From the NCBI GenBank assembly GCA_934247115.1, contig CAKQIY010000008.1, forward strand, positions 1 through 64,000: a stretch of DNA of 64,000 bases. The letters run 5' to 3'. The DNA comes from an uncultured Coprococcus sp. GTDB taxonomy: Bacteria > Bacillota > Clostridia > Lachnospirales > Lachnospiraceae. Each line of letters begins with the position of its first letter. Position 1 is the stretch's first letter. Of this stretch, positions 49,749 through 58,350 are shown one piece after another. A program made the position numbers and the translations under genes. The notes beneath the pieces were generated by a model, which was given only the letters and a program-made list of their open reading frames with translations, was not told where the DNA came from and ran no database searches.

Positions 49749-50917
49749 CACCAGGCCTCCTTCCATATAGAGTCTATAATATCCTGAACAAATGTCCTCT
49801 GTTCGTCACTCATTTGCTGATTGTTCTGCTTCTCATACAACTCCCCAAACAGGTCTATGGGCTTTTTCCCTTCAAGCACAGCGCCATCGTCTATGGTCTG
49901 GGTCACACGGGTTCTGGTGTTGTCATATCCCAGCTTCATCACATTTGGGTAGACCGTTCTGAGCTTACCCAAAGCATCAGGAATGTCATCCTCGTCAGTG
50001 AGCACCACATACAGATAATCATCCACCGCCGTTCCCTCGTAGTTTCGCCTGTCCATCAGCTCGTCAAATGTTCCCCTCACCTCGCGCAGCTCGTGCATTG
50101 GAACAAGCGGAACAGTTCTTATCTCTATTTTCTTGCTCTCGGGTATATCAATGACAGTAACAGATTTGATATGTTTAGCCTCCGAAAGTGAATACTTAAG
50201 AGGTGTACCGCAGTATCTGACAGTCTCTCTGCCCACCTTCTGTGGGCCGTGTATATGCCCCAGCGCCACATAGTCAAATGAGTCAAATACCGACACATCC
50301 ACATTGTCCAGACCGCCCACATTCTCCTCCGACTCCGAGCGTACAGCCCCGGTCACAAACTGGTGTGCCACAAGGATATTTGTCGCTTTCTCATCGATAT
50401 CCATGTGCTCCACCGCCACACGGCAGGCATCCGTGTAATCCTTTATATCCTCCGCCTCATCAGGGAACACCGCTCTGACCATTGCCGGCTTCACAAATGG
50501 CAGCATATATATGTTCACCATCTGTCCTTTTCCGTCCTCCAGCTTATATGGTCTGACCAGCCCATCTCCCATCCTGGCTATCTGTGCCGAATCATATACC
50601 GGCGATATATGGATTCCACTGAGATCAATCAGACTTGATGCAAATGCCAGCTTGGCCGCCGAGTCATGGTTGCCGCTGATGATATACACCTGCAGCTTTC
50701 TCTTTGCAAGCGATGTCAGAAAGCTGTCCAGCAGCTTCACCGCCTCTTCGCTCGGCACCGACTTGTCGTATACATCCCCGGCTATGATGACGCCATCCGG
50801 CTGCTCATCATCGATAATCCCCAGGATCTCTTTCAATATATATTCCTGATCCTCCAGCATGGAAAATTCATTTACACGCTTTCCTATGTGAAGATCAGAT
50901 AAATGGATCAAACGCAT
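49748..50917 (-). CDS. sbcD: SbcD exonuclease subunit (Mre11-like)
   Basis: 389 aa. Phosphoesterase motifs HLSDLHIGKRVNEF near 4-17, VIIAGDVYDKSVPS near 43, ISGNHDSA near 80, VALGHIHGPQKV near 215. Forms the nuclease with SbcC, whose gene overlaps by one base. AAAGGAG precedes the ATG. Of interest in a genome segment with many long palindromes, which SbcCD normally attacks. Confidence 0.95.
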   Translation of the reverse strand: MRLIHLSDLHIGKRVNEFSMLEDQEYILKEILGIIDDEQPDGVIIAGDVYDKSVPSEEAVKLLDSFLTSLAKRKLQVYIISGNHDSAAKLAFASSLIDLSGIHISPVYDSAQIARMGDGLVRPYKLEDGKGQMVNIYMLPFVKPAMVRAVFPDEAEDIKDYTDACRVAVEHMDIDEKATNILVAHQFVTGAVRSESEENVGGLDNVDVSVFDSFDYVALGHIHGPQKVGRETVRYCGTPLKYSLSEAKHIKSVTVIDIPESKKIEIRTVPLVPMHELREVRGTFDELMDRRNYEGTAVDDYLYVVLTDEDDIPDALGKLRTVYPNVMKLGYDNTRTRVTQTIDDGAVLEGKKPIDLFGELYEKQNNQQMSDEQRTFVQDIIDSIWKEAW

Positions 50918-51259
50918 GCACAGTTCTCCTTTCTTGCAATTCCGTTTCTTTATTATATCGCTGCCTATAGTTTAGCACAGATGCGGCGAGTAAGAAATCA
51001 ACCTGCGGGTTAAAAAAGGCGAAACATCAATTTTATAATTGCACATTTTACTATCTGGATAGTGCGCTAAACTGTATTTTTCCCGTAATTACTTATATAT
51101 CAACAATACAAATATACTTTTCCTATAATTAGCTCTCCCCAAAGTCAAATTTTCCAATATTCGCTTATTCAGCGCATTTGTCCAAATCTATTGACTTCGT
51201 TTTTTCAATGCTGTAATGTGTGGCTTACCAGCTGGATTTCACACAAAGGAGAATACTAT
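50918..51259. promoter_or_regulatory. Divergent intergenic region between sbcD and the Rpn-like gene
   Basis: AT-rich, no gene. On the plus strand TTGACT (51191-51196), 17-base spacer, TAATGT (51214-51219) could be the promoter of the Rpn-like gene. ACTATC-TG-GATAGT (51050-51063) is a small perfect palindrome. The sbcD promoter on the other strand was not recognised. Confidence 0.45.
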
Positions 51260-52318
51260 TTGACAAAACAAAAAACAAATATTAATCGTGACCATATGAT
51301 ATTTGATCATATCTTCAAGAAAATGTTATCACTATCATCTAAAGCTGTCACTAACATGATCAACGGCTTATTTGGCTATGAATACGATCCTGAAAACACT
51401 ACTATTGATTACCACTGGACTGAGCATCAGGCCGACGAAACTCTGAAGACAACTCTGGCTGACACAATTCTGATTCTAAACAATAAAGATGCCTACCACA
51501 TGGAGGCACAGATCACCGAGGACAAAGAGATAATCTTTAGGATATTCTCTTATGGTTATGGATACGCAGATATGCATAAAGAAACCATTGCTTCCGATGA
51601 TGCCAAGCTCCCTAAATTTATCCTGCATTTTCCAAATCCATGCATCATATTTCTTGGTGATGTGTCTTCTAATGTGCCAGGTGAATACAGTCTGGAACTG
51701 GATTTTTGGAATGACAAATCTCATACTTACACCGTCCCAACTGTCAAGCTGGCTGACATAAGCGTCAAAGAATTGAACGATCGGAAGATGGTTATTCTGA
51801 TTCCTTTCCATATGCTAAAACTAAGGAAACTTATGAAAACCAATCGAGGTCCCAGCACCATACAATCATTGAAAAACCTTGTTCAAACTGATATACTCGG
51901 CAGTATAGAAACTAACTTACAGCTAGGCAATATAACACAGTCTGACGCCCACCAGCTTATGGGGCTCGCAAAGAAATTATATGCCTATCTGTATGAAGCG
52001 TATACTGAGACAGAGGAGGTCTGTGATATGTTTGATCAATCTTTGGAACTTGAAACAGATGAACTTGCAACTAAAATGCGTATACTTGAAGATGAGGTGA
52101 AGAAATACAAAAATATTGAAAAGGCTTTAGCTGAGAAAGAATCTGCTTTAGGGAAAATAGAATCCGTTTTGGCGGAAAGAGATTCGGCCCTCGCTGAAAA
52201 GGATTCGGCCCTCGCTGAAAAGGATTCGGCCCTCGCTGAAAAGGATTCGGCCCTCGCCGACATACAGGCGGAAAATGAAAGGCTCAAAGCCGAAATTGCC
52301 CGGTTATCTGCAAAATAA
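51260..52318 (+). CDS. Rpn-family PD-(D/E)XK nuclease/transposase-like protein
   Basis: 352 aa from a TTG at 51260, behind AAAGGAG at eight bases; the open frame extends upstream through a probable promoter. N-terminal segment HMIFDHIFKKMLSLSSKAVTNMINGLFG, then nuclease core TTLADTILILNNKDAYHMEAQ near 75-95 (Asp and Glu-x-Gln as in Rpn/YhgA proteins) and FRIFSYGYGYA. The C-terminal 90 residues are a coiled coil ending in four near-identical heptads (DSALAEK). Known Rpn proteins promote recA-independent recombination or act in phage defence. The gene is more AT-rich than its neighbours and on the opposite strand, so it is probably acquired. Confidence 0.85.
   Translation: MTKQKTNINRDHMIFDHIFKKMLSLSSKAVTNMINGLFGYEYDPENTTIDYHWTEHQADETLKTTLADTILILNNKDAYHMEAQITEDKEIIFRIFSYGYGYADMHKETIASDDAKLPKFILHFPNPCIIFLGDVSSNVPGEYSLELDFWNDKSHTYTVPTVKLADISVKELNDRKMVILIPFHMLKLRKLMKTNRGPSTIQSLKNLVQTDILGSIETNLQLGNITQSDAHQLMGLAKKLYAYLYEAYTETEEVCDMFDQSLELETDELATKMRILEDEVKKYKNIEKALAEKESALGKIESVLAERDSALAEKDSALAEKDSALAEKDSALADIQAENERLKAEIARLSAK
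52181..52264 (+). repeat. Four 21-bp tandem repeats encoding coiled-coil heptads
   Basis: GATTCGGCCCTCGCTGAAAAG occurs three times without change and a fourth time with changes at its end. Each unit encodes one heptad (DSALAEK). Near-identity at DNA level means recent expansion and likely length variation between strains. Confidence 0.92.
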
Positions 52319-52351
52319 CAATATATAAAGTCAGTTATTTAAACATAACAG

Positions 52352-52400
52352 CACCCCTGCGACTGAATCATCTTACATGATCTGCGCAGGGGTGTTGTGT
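52352..52400 (+). terminator. Terminator of the Rpn-like gene
   Basis: CACCCCTGCG pairs with CGCAGGGGTG across a 24-base loop and is followed by TTGTGTTCTTAT on the plus strand. The U-run is imperfect. Confidence 0.7.
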
Positions 52401-52439
52401 TCTTATATTTACAATTTATATATCTGACCACTTAACAAT

Positions 52440-52870
52440 CTATTTCTTGTCATCTATTATCAGAACTCCCTGTGGCGGGTTCGCATCTATCGCTCCGACC
52501 ACCGGATGGGGAACATACATCTCCTCCAGGTATGCCACATCTTCCGCTGTGAGCTTTACATCAAATGCTCCATCTTGTCGTATTTGCCCCTTGCCGCACG
52601 ATCCGTCTTGCTTCTGATGGAATCGCTGTTCCACACATTCCTCGCCAGATGACCTGCTGCCAGTGGACTGTATGGCATGAGCATGACATTCATCTGCTTG
52701 CAGATAGGTATAAGTTCTCTCTCATCCTCCCTGTAGAGCAGATTGTAGTGATCTTCCATGGCTGCAAATGGTGTCCAGCCGTGCATGACCCCGGCCTTGC
52801 CAAAGCTCATGCATCCAATACACAGCTTTGACACTTCTATGTCCGTGTTTCCTACCTTTGCATATTCCAT
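52440..52870 (-). pseudogene. Decayed aldo/keto reductase gene (deletion and frameshift)
   Basis: The frame from 52870 starts like a normal aldo/keto reductase (MEYAKVGNTDIEVSKLCIGC, MSFGKAGVMHGWT) but jumps directly to the segment that usually lies near residue 170-190 (MEDHYNLLYREDERELIPIC, MPYSPLAAGHLAR), so about 130 residues with the catalytic Tyr/Lys are missing. After RAARGKYDKME the reading shifts frame and continues in another frame as FDVKLTAEDVAYLEEMYVPH to the natural end PPQGVLIIDDKK. So at least one large deletion and one frameshift. Downstream of the FMN reductase gene in a MerR-type operon. Confidence 0.85.
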
Positions 52871-52882
52871 ATCTAATACCTC

Positions 52883-53422
52883 CTATACATTAGTTCCCAT
52901 CTCATAGGCCTGATCAAGCGCTGCATGTCCTGCAATCTCGCCCATGCCATCCACTCCGCCGGCAAATACAGTTCCCGCAAGATTGCATTTCTCATAACAT
53001 GCGATCCAGCCCTCAAGTCCATGTATCGCCCGCTCGTCCACACCAGCCTCATCCTCAGCAGCAGTTGACATGAAATATATGTCCCTGAACTTATAATCCG
53101 ATGAGTACAGTGAATTGGCACGGTCGAGCAATGTCTTCATCTGTCCGGCCATCTCGTAGTAATATATCGGACTGGCAAATGCTATGACATCCACGCATCT
53201 CATCTGCTCTGCCAGCTCTATGGCGTCATCCTTGATCACACACGCACCAAGCTTCTGACACGCCAGGCAGCCAACGCAGAACGCAAGCTTTTTGCCCTTG
53301 AGTGTAACCTGTGTCACATCGTTGTCTGCGGCCTTTGCACCCTCGGCAAATCTGTCTGCAAGCGCATCTGAATTGCTGTTGTTTCTCAGACTTGTTCCTA
53401 TAACCAGTACCTTCTTGCTCAT
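52883..53422 (-). CDS. NADPH-dependent FMN reductase / flavodoxin-like protein
   Basis: 179 aa from the ATG at 53422, behind GGAGGAAC; the longer frame begins upstream of that site. FMN-binding start VLVIGTSLRNNSNSDALAD near 5-23; Cys-rich segment FCVGCLACQKLGACVIKDD near 48-66; FASPIYYYEMAGQMKTLLDR near 84. These iron-sulfur-flavoprotein-like enzymes reduce flavins or quinones. Together with the broken aldo/keto reductase it forms an operon behind a MerR-type promoter. Confidence 0.9.
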   Translation of the reverse strand: MSKKVLVIGTSLRNNSNSDALADRFAEGAKAADNDVTQVTLKGKKLAFCVGCLACQKLGACVIKDDAIELAEQMRCVDVIAFASPIYYYEMAGQMKTLLDRANSLYSSDYKFRDIYFMSTAAEDEAGVDERAIHGLEGWIACYEKCNLAGTVFAGGVDGMGEIAGHAALDQAYEMGTNV

Positions 53423-53564
53423 AATATAGTTCCTCCAATCAAATGTTTCCAGCGGCGACTTGTCAAAACCAAATTTCAACCTTAAACAAGTTTTGTTTTT
53501 TCGATCACCATTACCATTCTATTATCATATCTGCCGGTTCACACACTCACTTGCAGACAATTAA

Positions 53565-53595
53565 AGTGTAGCATATGGAGTTTGCTCCAAGGCAA
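53565..53595 (-). promoter_or_regulatory. MerR-type promoter with 19-bp spacer
   Basis: TTGCCT (53590-53595) and TACACT (53565-53570) on the minus strand are 19 bases apart, the long spacer typical of MerR-family activation. The spacer holds the palindrome TGGAG-CAAA-CTCCA. No merR gene is in the window. The rest of the 340-base gap to 53766 holds nothing else that I recognise. Confidence 0.8.
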
Positions 53596-53765
53596 GGCTT
53601 TTTAACAAATTTACAAATTTTATGCCCCATCATCGTAAAATGTATTTGTAAAATCCATTTATTACGCTGCCCAGTATCAATAATATGAAAATTTCCCATA
53701 ATCATATTAATCATAATCCGTCATACACTGTGTAATATAGCACCTGATACATGGGAGAGTTCTCT

Positions 53766-54284
53766 ATGACAATTACTACCAGACTCAACCTTTTCCGCTT
53801 TATCTTCATTTCGATTCCTGGAGTCCTGCTACACTTCACCTACGAATGGTCGGGAGACAATCCCGCAGTCGGACTGTTCTCAGCAGTGAACGAGTCGACC
53901 TGGGAGCACCTGAAGCTCATATTCTTTCCAATGCTCCTGCTGACAATGATTGAATTTCTCTGGGCTCATATAAAAGAAAAGCCCCTGCCGGGAAACTATC
54001 TTCCAGCAAGGACTGTCGGTATCCTGTCAGGTATGGCTTTCATTGTGGTCGTGTTCTACACACTAAACGGTGTTCTAGGCAAAAATTATGAATTTCTGAA
54101 TATCGCACTTTATTTCGCCGGAGTAATATATGCACTGAGAACCGAGAACAAATTATATTCCAGACAAGTCTACATAAACGACTACGTTGCCATGACCATC
54201 CTGGCTATTTTCTCAGTTGCATTCTTTGCATTTACCAACTATCCGCCTGAACTGGGGATATTTGCGGATCCTACAGCAGATTAA
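53766..54284 (+). CDS. DUF6512-type integral membrane protein
   Basis: 172 aa from the ATG at 53766, behind GGGAGAG; the ATG at 53751 lies before that site. Five hydrophobic segments. The segment PGVLLHFTYEWSGDNPAVGLFSAVNESTWEHLKLIFFPM is a strongly conserved family block. Function is unknown. Its end overlaps the end of the convergent DUF1294 gene by 14 bases. Confidence 0.85.
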   Translation: MTITTRLNLFRFIFISIPGVLLHFTYEWSGDNPAVGLFSAVNESTWEHLKLIFFPMLLLTMIEFLWAHIKEKPLPGNYLPARTVGILSGMAFIVVVFYTLNGVLGKNYEFLNIALYFAGVIYALRTENKLYSRQVYINDYVAMTILAIFSVAFFAFTNYPPELGIFADPTAD

Positions 54285-54849
54285 CCACACACATCAGAAG
54301 CACCACCTGCATAACAAGTATCAGCGGCACACCTACAGCAAAATAATTCTTCCTTATCTTGTGCCTAAACACCACCATTCCAAGCAGTGCACCGATACTT
54401 CCACCGGCAAATGCCATACCGAGCAGGACAGCTATGGGTATCCTGTATCCGCCCTTGACCGCTCTGTATTTGTCAATTCCGAACATGACAAATGTTATAA
54501 CACTCATCGCTGCCAAGAACCACAACGTCCATTTGTATTCTACAAACACATTCCAGAATGCAAAGTTCAATTTGCCCGCCGGTCTGAGCTTCCAAGTCAT
54601 GAACACCGCAAGCTCTATCACACACACGCACACAGTGAACACTCTCAGCATCATATTCGTCTTGGAGGCCGTCCTGTCACACAGTGCAAACGCAATGATC
54701 ACGCCCGGGGCACCTCCGGCAATGGCTATGATCCCGAGCAGCACACTGAGCACCTTTTGACTTGTTCTCCTGCGCTTCGCGGCCGTCACTCCATCGAGGA
54801 CAGCTCCCAGTATATTTATACATATCAGATATATGATCAATTTGTCCAT
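54271..54849 (-). CDS. Membrane protein with duplicated DUF1294 domain
   Basis: 192 aa. The C-terminal half is a clear DUF1294 domain (MFGIDKYRAVKGGYRIPIA, AFAGGSIGALLGMVVFRHK near 125-165). The N-terminal half repeats the pattern in weaker form (VLDGVTAAKRRRTSQKVL, IAIAGGAPGVIIAFALCDRT near 17-60), so it seems to be an internal duplication. About five membrane segments. Function unknown. Confidence 0.85.
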   Translation of the reverse strand: MDKLIIYLICINILGAVLDGVTAAKRRRTSQKVLSVLLGIIAIAGGAPGVIIAFALCDRTASKTNMMLRVFTVCVCVIELAVFMTWKLRPAGKLNFAFWNVFVEYKWTLWFLAAMSVITFVMFGIDKYRAVKGGYRIPIAVLLGMAFAGGSIGALLGMVVFRHKIRKNYFAVGVPLILVMQVVLLMCVVNLL

Positions 54850-54947
54850 TATATATACCCACCTTGTCTACTGACATTGTATACAGACATTATATTCCAT
54901 AGGACATGACCATAACAAGTGACAAATATCAAGAACTCGTGGCAAAC

Positions 54948-54990
54948 AAAAAAGAGCAGAACTACGGCTGTATACATAGTTCCACTCTCC
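54948..54990 (-). terminator. Terminator of the ABC transporter operon
   Basis: AGAGTGGAACTATG and CGTAGTTCTGCTCT form a stem with two mismatches, followed by TTTTTTG on the minus strand. Confidence 0.85.
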
Positions 54991-54999
54991 TATATACTT

Positions 55000-57456
55000 C
55001 TACTGATCTGCGATGAGCACCTGCGGCTGAACCTTTCTGATGTTCCCCGCTCTGATAAATGCTACCACAGAGAATAACACGCTCATAAATACCAATGGTA
55101 TAACCAGTGATATCACGCTTGTACTCAAATTAAAGCTGTATATTCCAAATGATTCAAATCCTGCCTTGAAGAATGGCTTGCTGACGATAAGTGCCAGAAC
55201 TACACCAAGCAGAGAACCCACAACTGCCGTCACGATAAAGCGGACCGCAAGCTGGCATCTGAGTCTGAAGGATGTAAATCCAAGTGCCTTGTATATTCCG
55301 ATATCCTTCTGCTCACGCATGAGAACCTTGCCACACACGATTATAACTGTGACTATCACGAATACAGCCCCCAACATATATGTGAGCAATGTGAGTCCCT
55401 GTATTGCAATGTTGACTGTACCCGCTACTCCTTCAAAATCATCCTTTGCTGAATGTATTGAATACGTGATGCCCTGATTATCGCCATATCTCTTATCTAT
55501 CTCCTGGATTATCGCATCACATTCATCAGTATTGTCAAGATCATAACATATTCCTTTGCCGCTCCATTCCTCTTCGTCTGAACTGCTTTTGGCAGCTCCA
55601 CTGACACCAGACTCACTTACGGTCTCTTCGCTGGCAAACTTACTATATGCAGCCTTACTAATTGCAAAGTTCTTGCCCACATCATTTGCCGAATCGTATA
55701 CGCCGGAGATCACCATCTTCCTTGCCACGCCGTTGCGCTTGACTATGACTGTGTCACCTACGTTAATGTGAAATCCATCAGCCACATACTGGGTTATCAG
55801 CACTTCATTGTCATATGTGCAGGTTCTTCCCTTTCTTATCGTGTTGATCATATCAGGGTCCCCCACTATATAACAATACATCTGCACATCATCGAACAGA
55901 AGGTACTCGCTGGACATTTGATATTTTCTGTACGCTGTGTGTTCTGATATGACATTCTCTATATCTTTCTGTGTATCCTCATCGGCAAATGAGGCAGTCA
56001 GGTCATACTTCGTGACTGAAAACATATCCACAAGCATATTCTGTGAATTAAACCAGCGCATCACATCATTCATGAGTATCATGAACATGGCAAGTATAGC
56101 AGTCACAATGATGGCTGCGGCATACTGTTTCTTCTCAGATATAAACTGTCTGTATGCAAGACTCACACCAAGTTTCTTGCCTGAGACCGGAAGCTTCAGA
56201 ACGCTTGAGAAATGCACACTGTCCCGTCCGCCTCTTATCGCCTTTATAGGTGTGGCCTCGGATATTCTCCTTGTCTTCAACATGATAAATGCTGCTACCA
56301 GAAGCAGTATCGCCAATATGACACACAGCACAAGTCCTACATTAATATCAGACGGAACTTCAAGTCCTGAAGAAGATCTTGTGACACTGTTTATAATTTT
56401 TAGTATCGGAATGGCCAGTGGTATTCCAGCAAACAGTCCAGCCGCCACAGTGCACATATACCCGGCAAGCAACGCCAGCTTCACCGATGCATTTGTCATT
56501 CCGACCGCTTTGAGTATTCCTATGTTAACAAAATCCATCTCTATGCTGCTGCCGATGTTGTGTCCTAGAACTATCATAGCCGCCACAAGAAGCAGCACAA
56601 CAAATATAAGCAGCACCGCGGAAAATACCTTTGTCATAAGAAGCATGTAACTTCCCGCTTGCTCCTTTGATAAAGTTATCCAGCAATATGACGCGAAATC
56701 ACTCACATTATTCAGTTCTCTCTCAAACTCCATCTCCGTGAGATCCAGGCCCGGCTTTTTATCTATTATGATAAGCTTTGACAATTCAAAGGATCTCTTG
56801 TCATCTTCCAGTCCGCTTCTCTGCTCTTCCGCAGCCTTTGCCTTGAGATCCGCAAAATCCTCATCTGAGATCAATATCGTCTTTATTCCCATGACCGAAG
56901 ATCCCATATATGGATCCTCGAAAAATGACGCAACTTTGAAGGTATAAGAACCGTTATCATTGCCCAGCTCGACTGTATCACCAATCTTGCAGTCATACAT
57001 ACCTATGAAACTGAACGGCACACTTACCTCACCTTTTTCAAGCCGGCGATCTGTCATTTTGTTATCCACATCATACTGATCATATGTGAGCACGCTGTCT
57101 GTATCATTCAAAATGAAGCTGCTGTTTCCGCCTTTTCCATTGCAGTCTTTAAGCAGCAGATATACAACATCTGTCGTTTTCACCTCCTGCACCGCATCAC
57201 ATTTGCCAATATTCTTAGTTATAATATCAGCACTTGTTCCATAGGCATCCAGCCTGCTCTCTCCGTAAAGTGCGGCAAGCATGTCTCCATAACCGGCCTC
57301 GTCCACAGCCTTCGAGTCATGCCTTATGGAATTCGTATAGTAGGAAAGCACTGAACAGAATGCCAGAGAAATTATAAGCATGAGCACGAACACACTTATA
57401 TGCACGCCCTTGTTTCTTCTCATATTTCCTTGAAGCACCATCATGATATATCTCAT
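55000..57456 (-). CDS. FtsX-family ABC transporter permease (peptide resistance/export type)
   Basis: 818 aa from the ATG at 57456, behind AGGAGG; the longer frame starts before that site. One membrane segment near 20, a large external region, an FtsX domain near 275-400 (VLGHNIGSSIEMDFVNIGILKAVGMTNASVK), a second external region and a second FtsX domain near 690-815 (VLMREQKDIGIYKALGFTSFRLR). Partner of the ATPase just upstream. The layout with two FtsX units and a dedicated two-component system is that of transporters that deal with antimicrobial peptides or lantibiotics. Confidence 0.9.
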   Translation of the reverse strand: MRYIMMVLQGNMRRNKGVHISVFVLMLIISLAFCSVLSYYTNSIRHDSKAVDEAGYGDMLAALYGESRLDAYGTSADIITKNIGKCDAVQEVKTTDVVYLLLKDCNGKGGNSSFILNDTDSVLTYDQYDVDNKMTDRRLEKGEVSVPFSFIGMYDCKIGDTVELGNDNGSYTFKVASFFEDPYMGSSVMGIKTILISDEDFADLKAKAAEEQRSGLEDDKRSFELSKLIIIDKKPGLDLTEMEFERELNNVSDFASYCWITLSKEQAGSYMLLMTKVFSAVLLIFVVLLLVAAMIVLGHNIGSSIEMDFVNIGILKAVGMTNASVKLALLAGYMCTVAAGLFAGIPLAIPILKIINSVTRSSSGLEVPSDINVGLVLCVILAILLLVAAFIMLKTRRISEATPIKAIRGGRDSVHFSSVLKLPVSGKKLGVSLAYRQFISEKKQYAAAIIVTAILAMFMILMNDVMRWFNSQNMLVDMFSVTKYDLTASFADEDTQKDIENVISEHTAYRKYQMSSEYLLFDDVQMYCYIVGDPDMINTIRKGRTCTYDNEVLITQYVADGFHINVGDTVIVKRNGVARKMVISGVYDSANDVGKNFAISKAAYSKFASEETVSESGVSGAAKSSSDEEEWSGKGICYDLDNTDECDAIIQEIDKRYGDNQGITYSIHSAKDDFEGVAGTVNIAIQGLTLLTYMLGAVFVIVTVIIVCGKVLMREQKDIGIYKALGFTSFRLRCQLAVRFIVTAVVGSLLGVVLALIVSKPFFKAGFESFGIYSFNLSTSVISLVIPLVFMSVLFSVVAFIRAGNIRKVQPQVLIADQ

Positions 57457-57467
57457 TCCGGCACCTC

Positions 57468-58229
57468 CTACCACTGCATGGAGCCAAGCCATGCATCTAT
57501 CTGGCTCTCACGGCTCTTGCGATCTTCTTCAATGTATTGTGACAGCTTCAGCTCACCTATGATCCTTCCGTCCTCTATGTAGATGATCCTGTTCGCCCTG
57601 ATAGCAGCCCTCACATCGTGGGTCACCATGAGTATACTCTGTCCCTCCACGTTGAGCTCAGTGAGAAGATCCAGCACATCCTGAGTATTCCTACGGTTCA
57701 ATGCGCCTGTAGGCTCATCCGCGAAAAGGATACCCGGACTGTTGATGACTGCTCTGGCTATGGCTCCCCTCTGCGCCTCTCCGCCAGATACCTGTGCAGG
57801 AAGTCTGTCAGCAGCACTTTCTATATTCATCTTTTTTATGAGTTCATCAGCCCTGTTCTCAGTCTCTTTTGTGCTATTATTCTTATTCATATATCCCGGC
57901 ACAAGTATGTTCTCTCTAATGCTGAGGTTACTAACAAGATGTATCTGCTGAAACACAAATCCAAACTCATACACCCTGAGTTCTGCCATGCGCTTCTCAT
58001 TATATTCTGTTATATTCTCGCCATCATATATGACCTTTCCCGAAGTCGGTCTGTCCATCCCGGACAGACTGTAAAGCAGTGTGGATTTTCCTGAGCCTGA
58101 AGCTCCCATGATAACTGTAAAATCTCCTTTATAGATATCCAGATCCATGTTGTTGAGCACGTGGTTCTGAACGCCCTCACTTGAAAAGCTTTTGCAAAGG
58201 GCTCTTGCCTGAAGTATTATATCTCCCAT
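57468..58229 (-). CDS. ABC transporter ATP-binding protein (MacB/LolD type)
   Basis: 253 aa. Walker A GASGSGKST near 41-49, signature VSGGEAQRGAIARAV near 146, Walker B ILFADEPTGALN near 168, switch His in MVTHDVRAA near 203. The FVFQQIHLVSNLSIRENILVPG segment is typical of this class. AAAGGAG precedes the ATG. Eleven bases before the permease start. Confidence 0.94.
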   Translation of the reverse strand: MGDIILQARALCKSFSSEGVQNHVLNNMDLDIYKGDFTVIMGASGSGKSTLLYSLSGMDRPTSGKVIYDGENITEYNEKRMAELRVYEFGFVFQQIHLVSNLSIRENILVPGYMNKNNSTKETENRADELIKKMNIESAADRLPAQVSGGEAQRGAIARAVINSPGILFADEPTGALNRRNTQDVLDLLTELNVEGQSILMVTHDVRAAIRANRIIYIEDGRIIGELKLSQYIEEDRKSRESQIDAWLGSMQW

Positions 58230-58247
58230 TTTTCTCTCCTTTTATAA

Positions 58248-58322
58248 TTGTAGCACGGCTCTTTTCGTTCAGACACATTCTATAGATTCTCTACATGTCT
58301 TCACACCATCACCGTGCTACAA
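58248..58322 (-). promoter_or_regulatory. Inverted repeat before the ABC transporter genes
   Basis: TTGTAGCACGG and CCGTGCTACAA are an 11-bp perfect inverted repeat 53 bases apart in the leader between the kinase and ATPase genes. No U-run. Could be a response-regulator site or an mRNA structure separating sensor and transporter expression. Confidence 0.5.
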
Positions 58323-58350
58323 CTATATCAACATATTTATTAACAAGTCC

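Noticed and set aside
54271..54284. A frameshift joining the DUF6512 and DUF1294 genes
   Set aside because: The two genes are convergent and simply overlap by 14 bases at their 3' ends.
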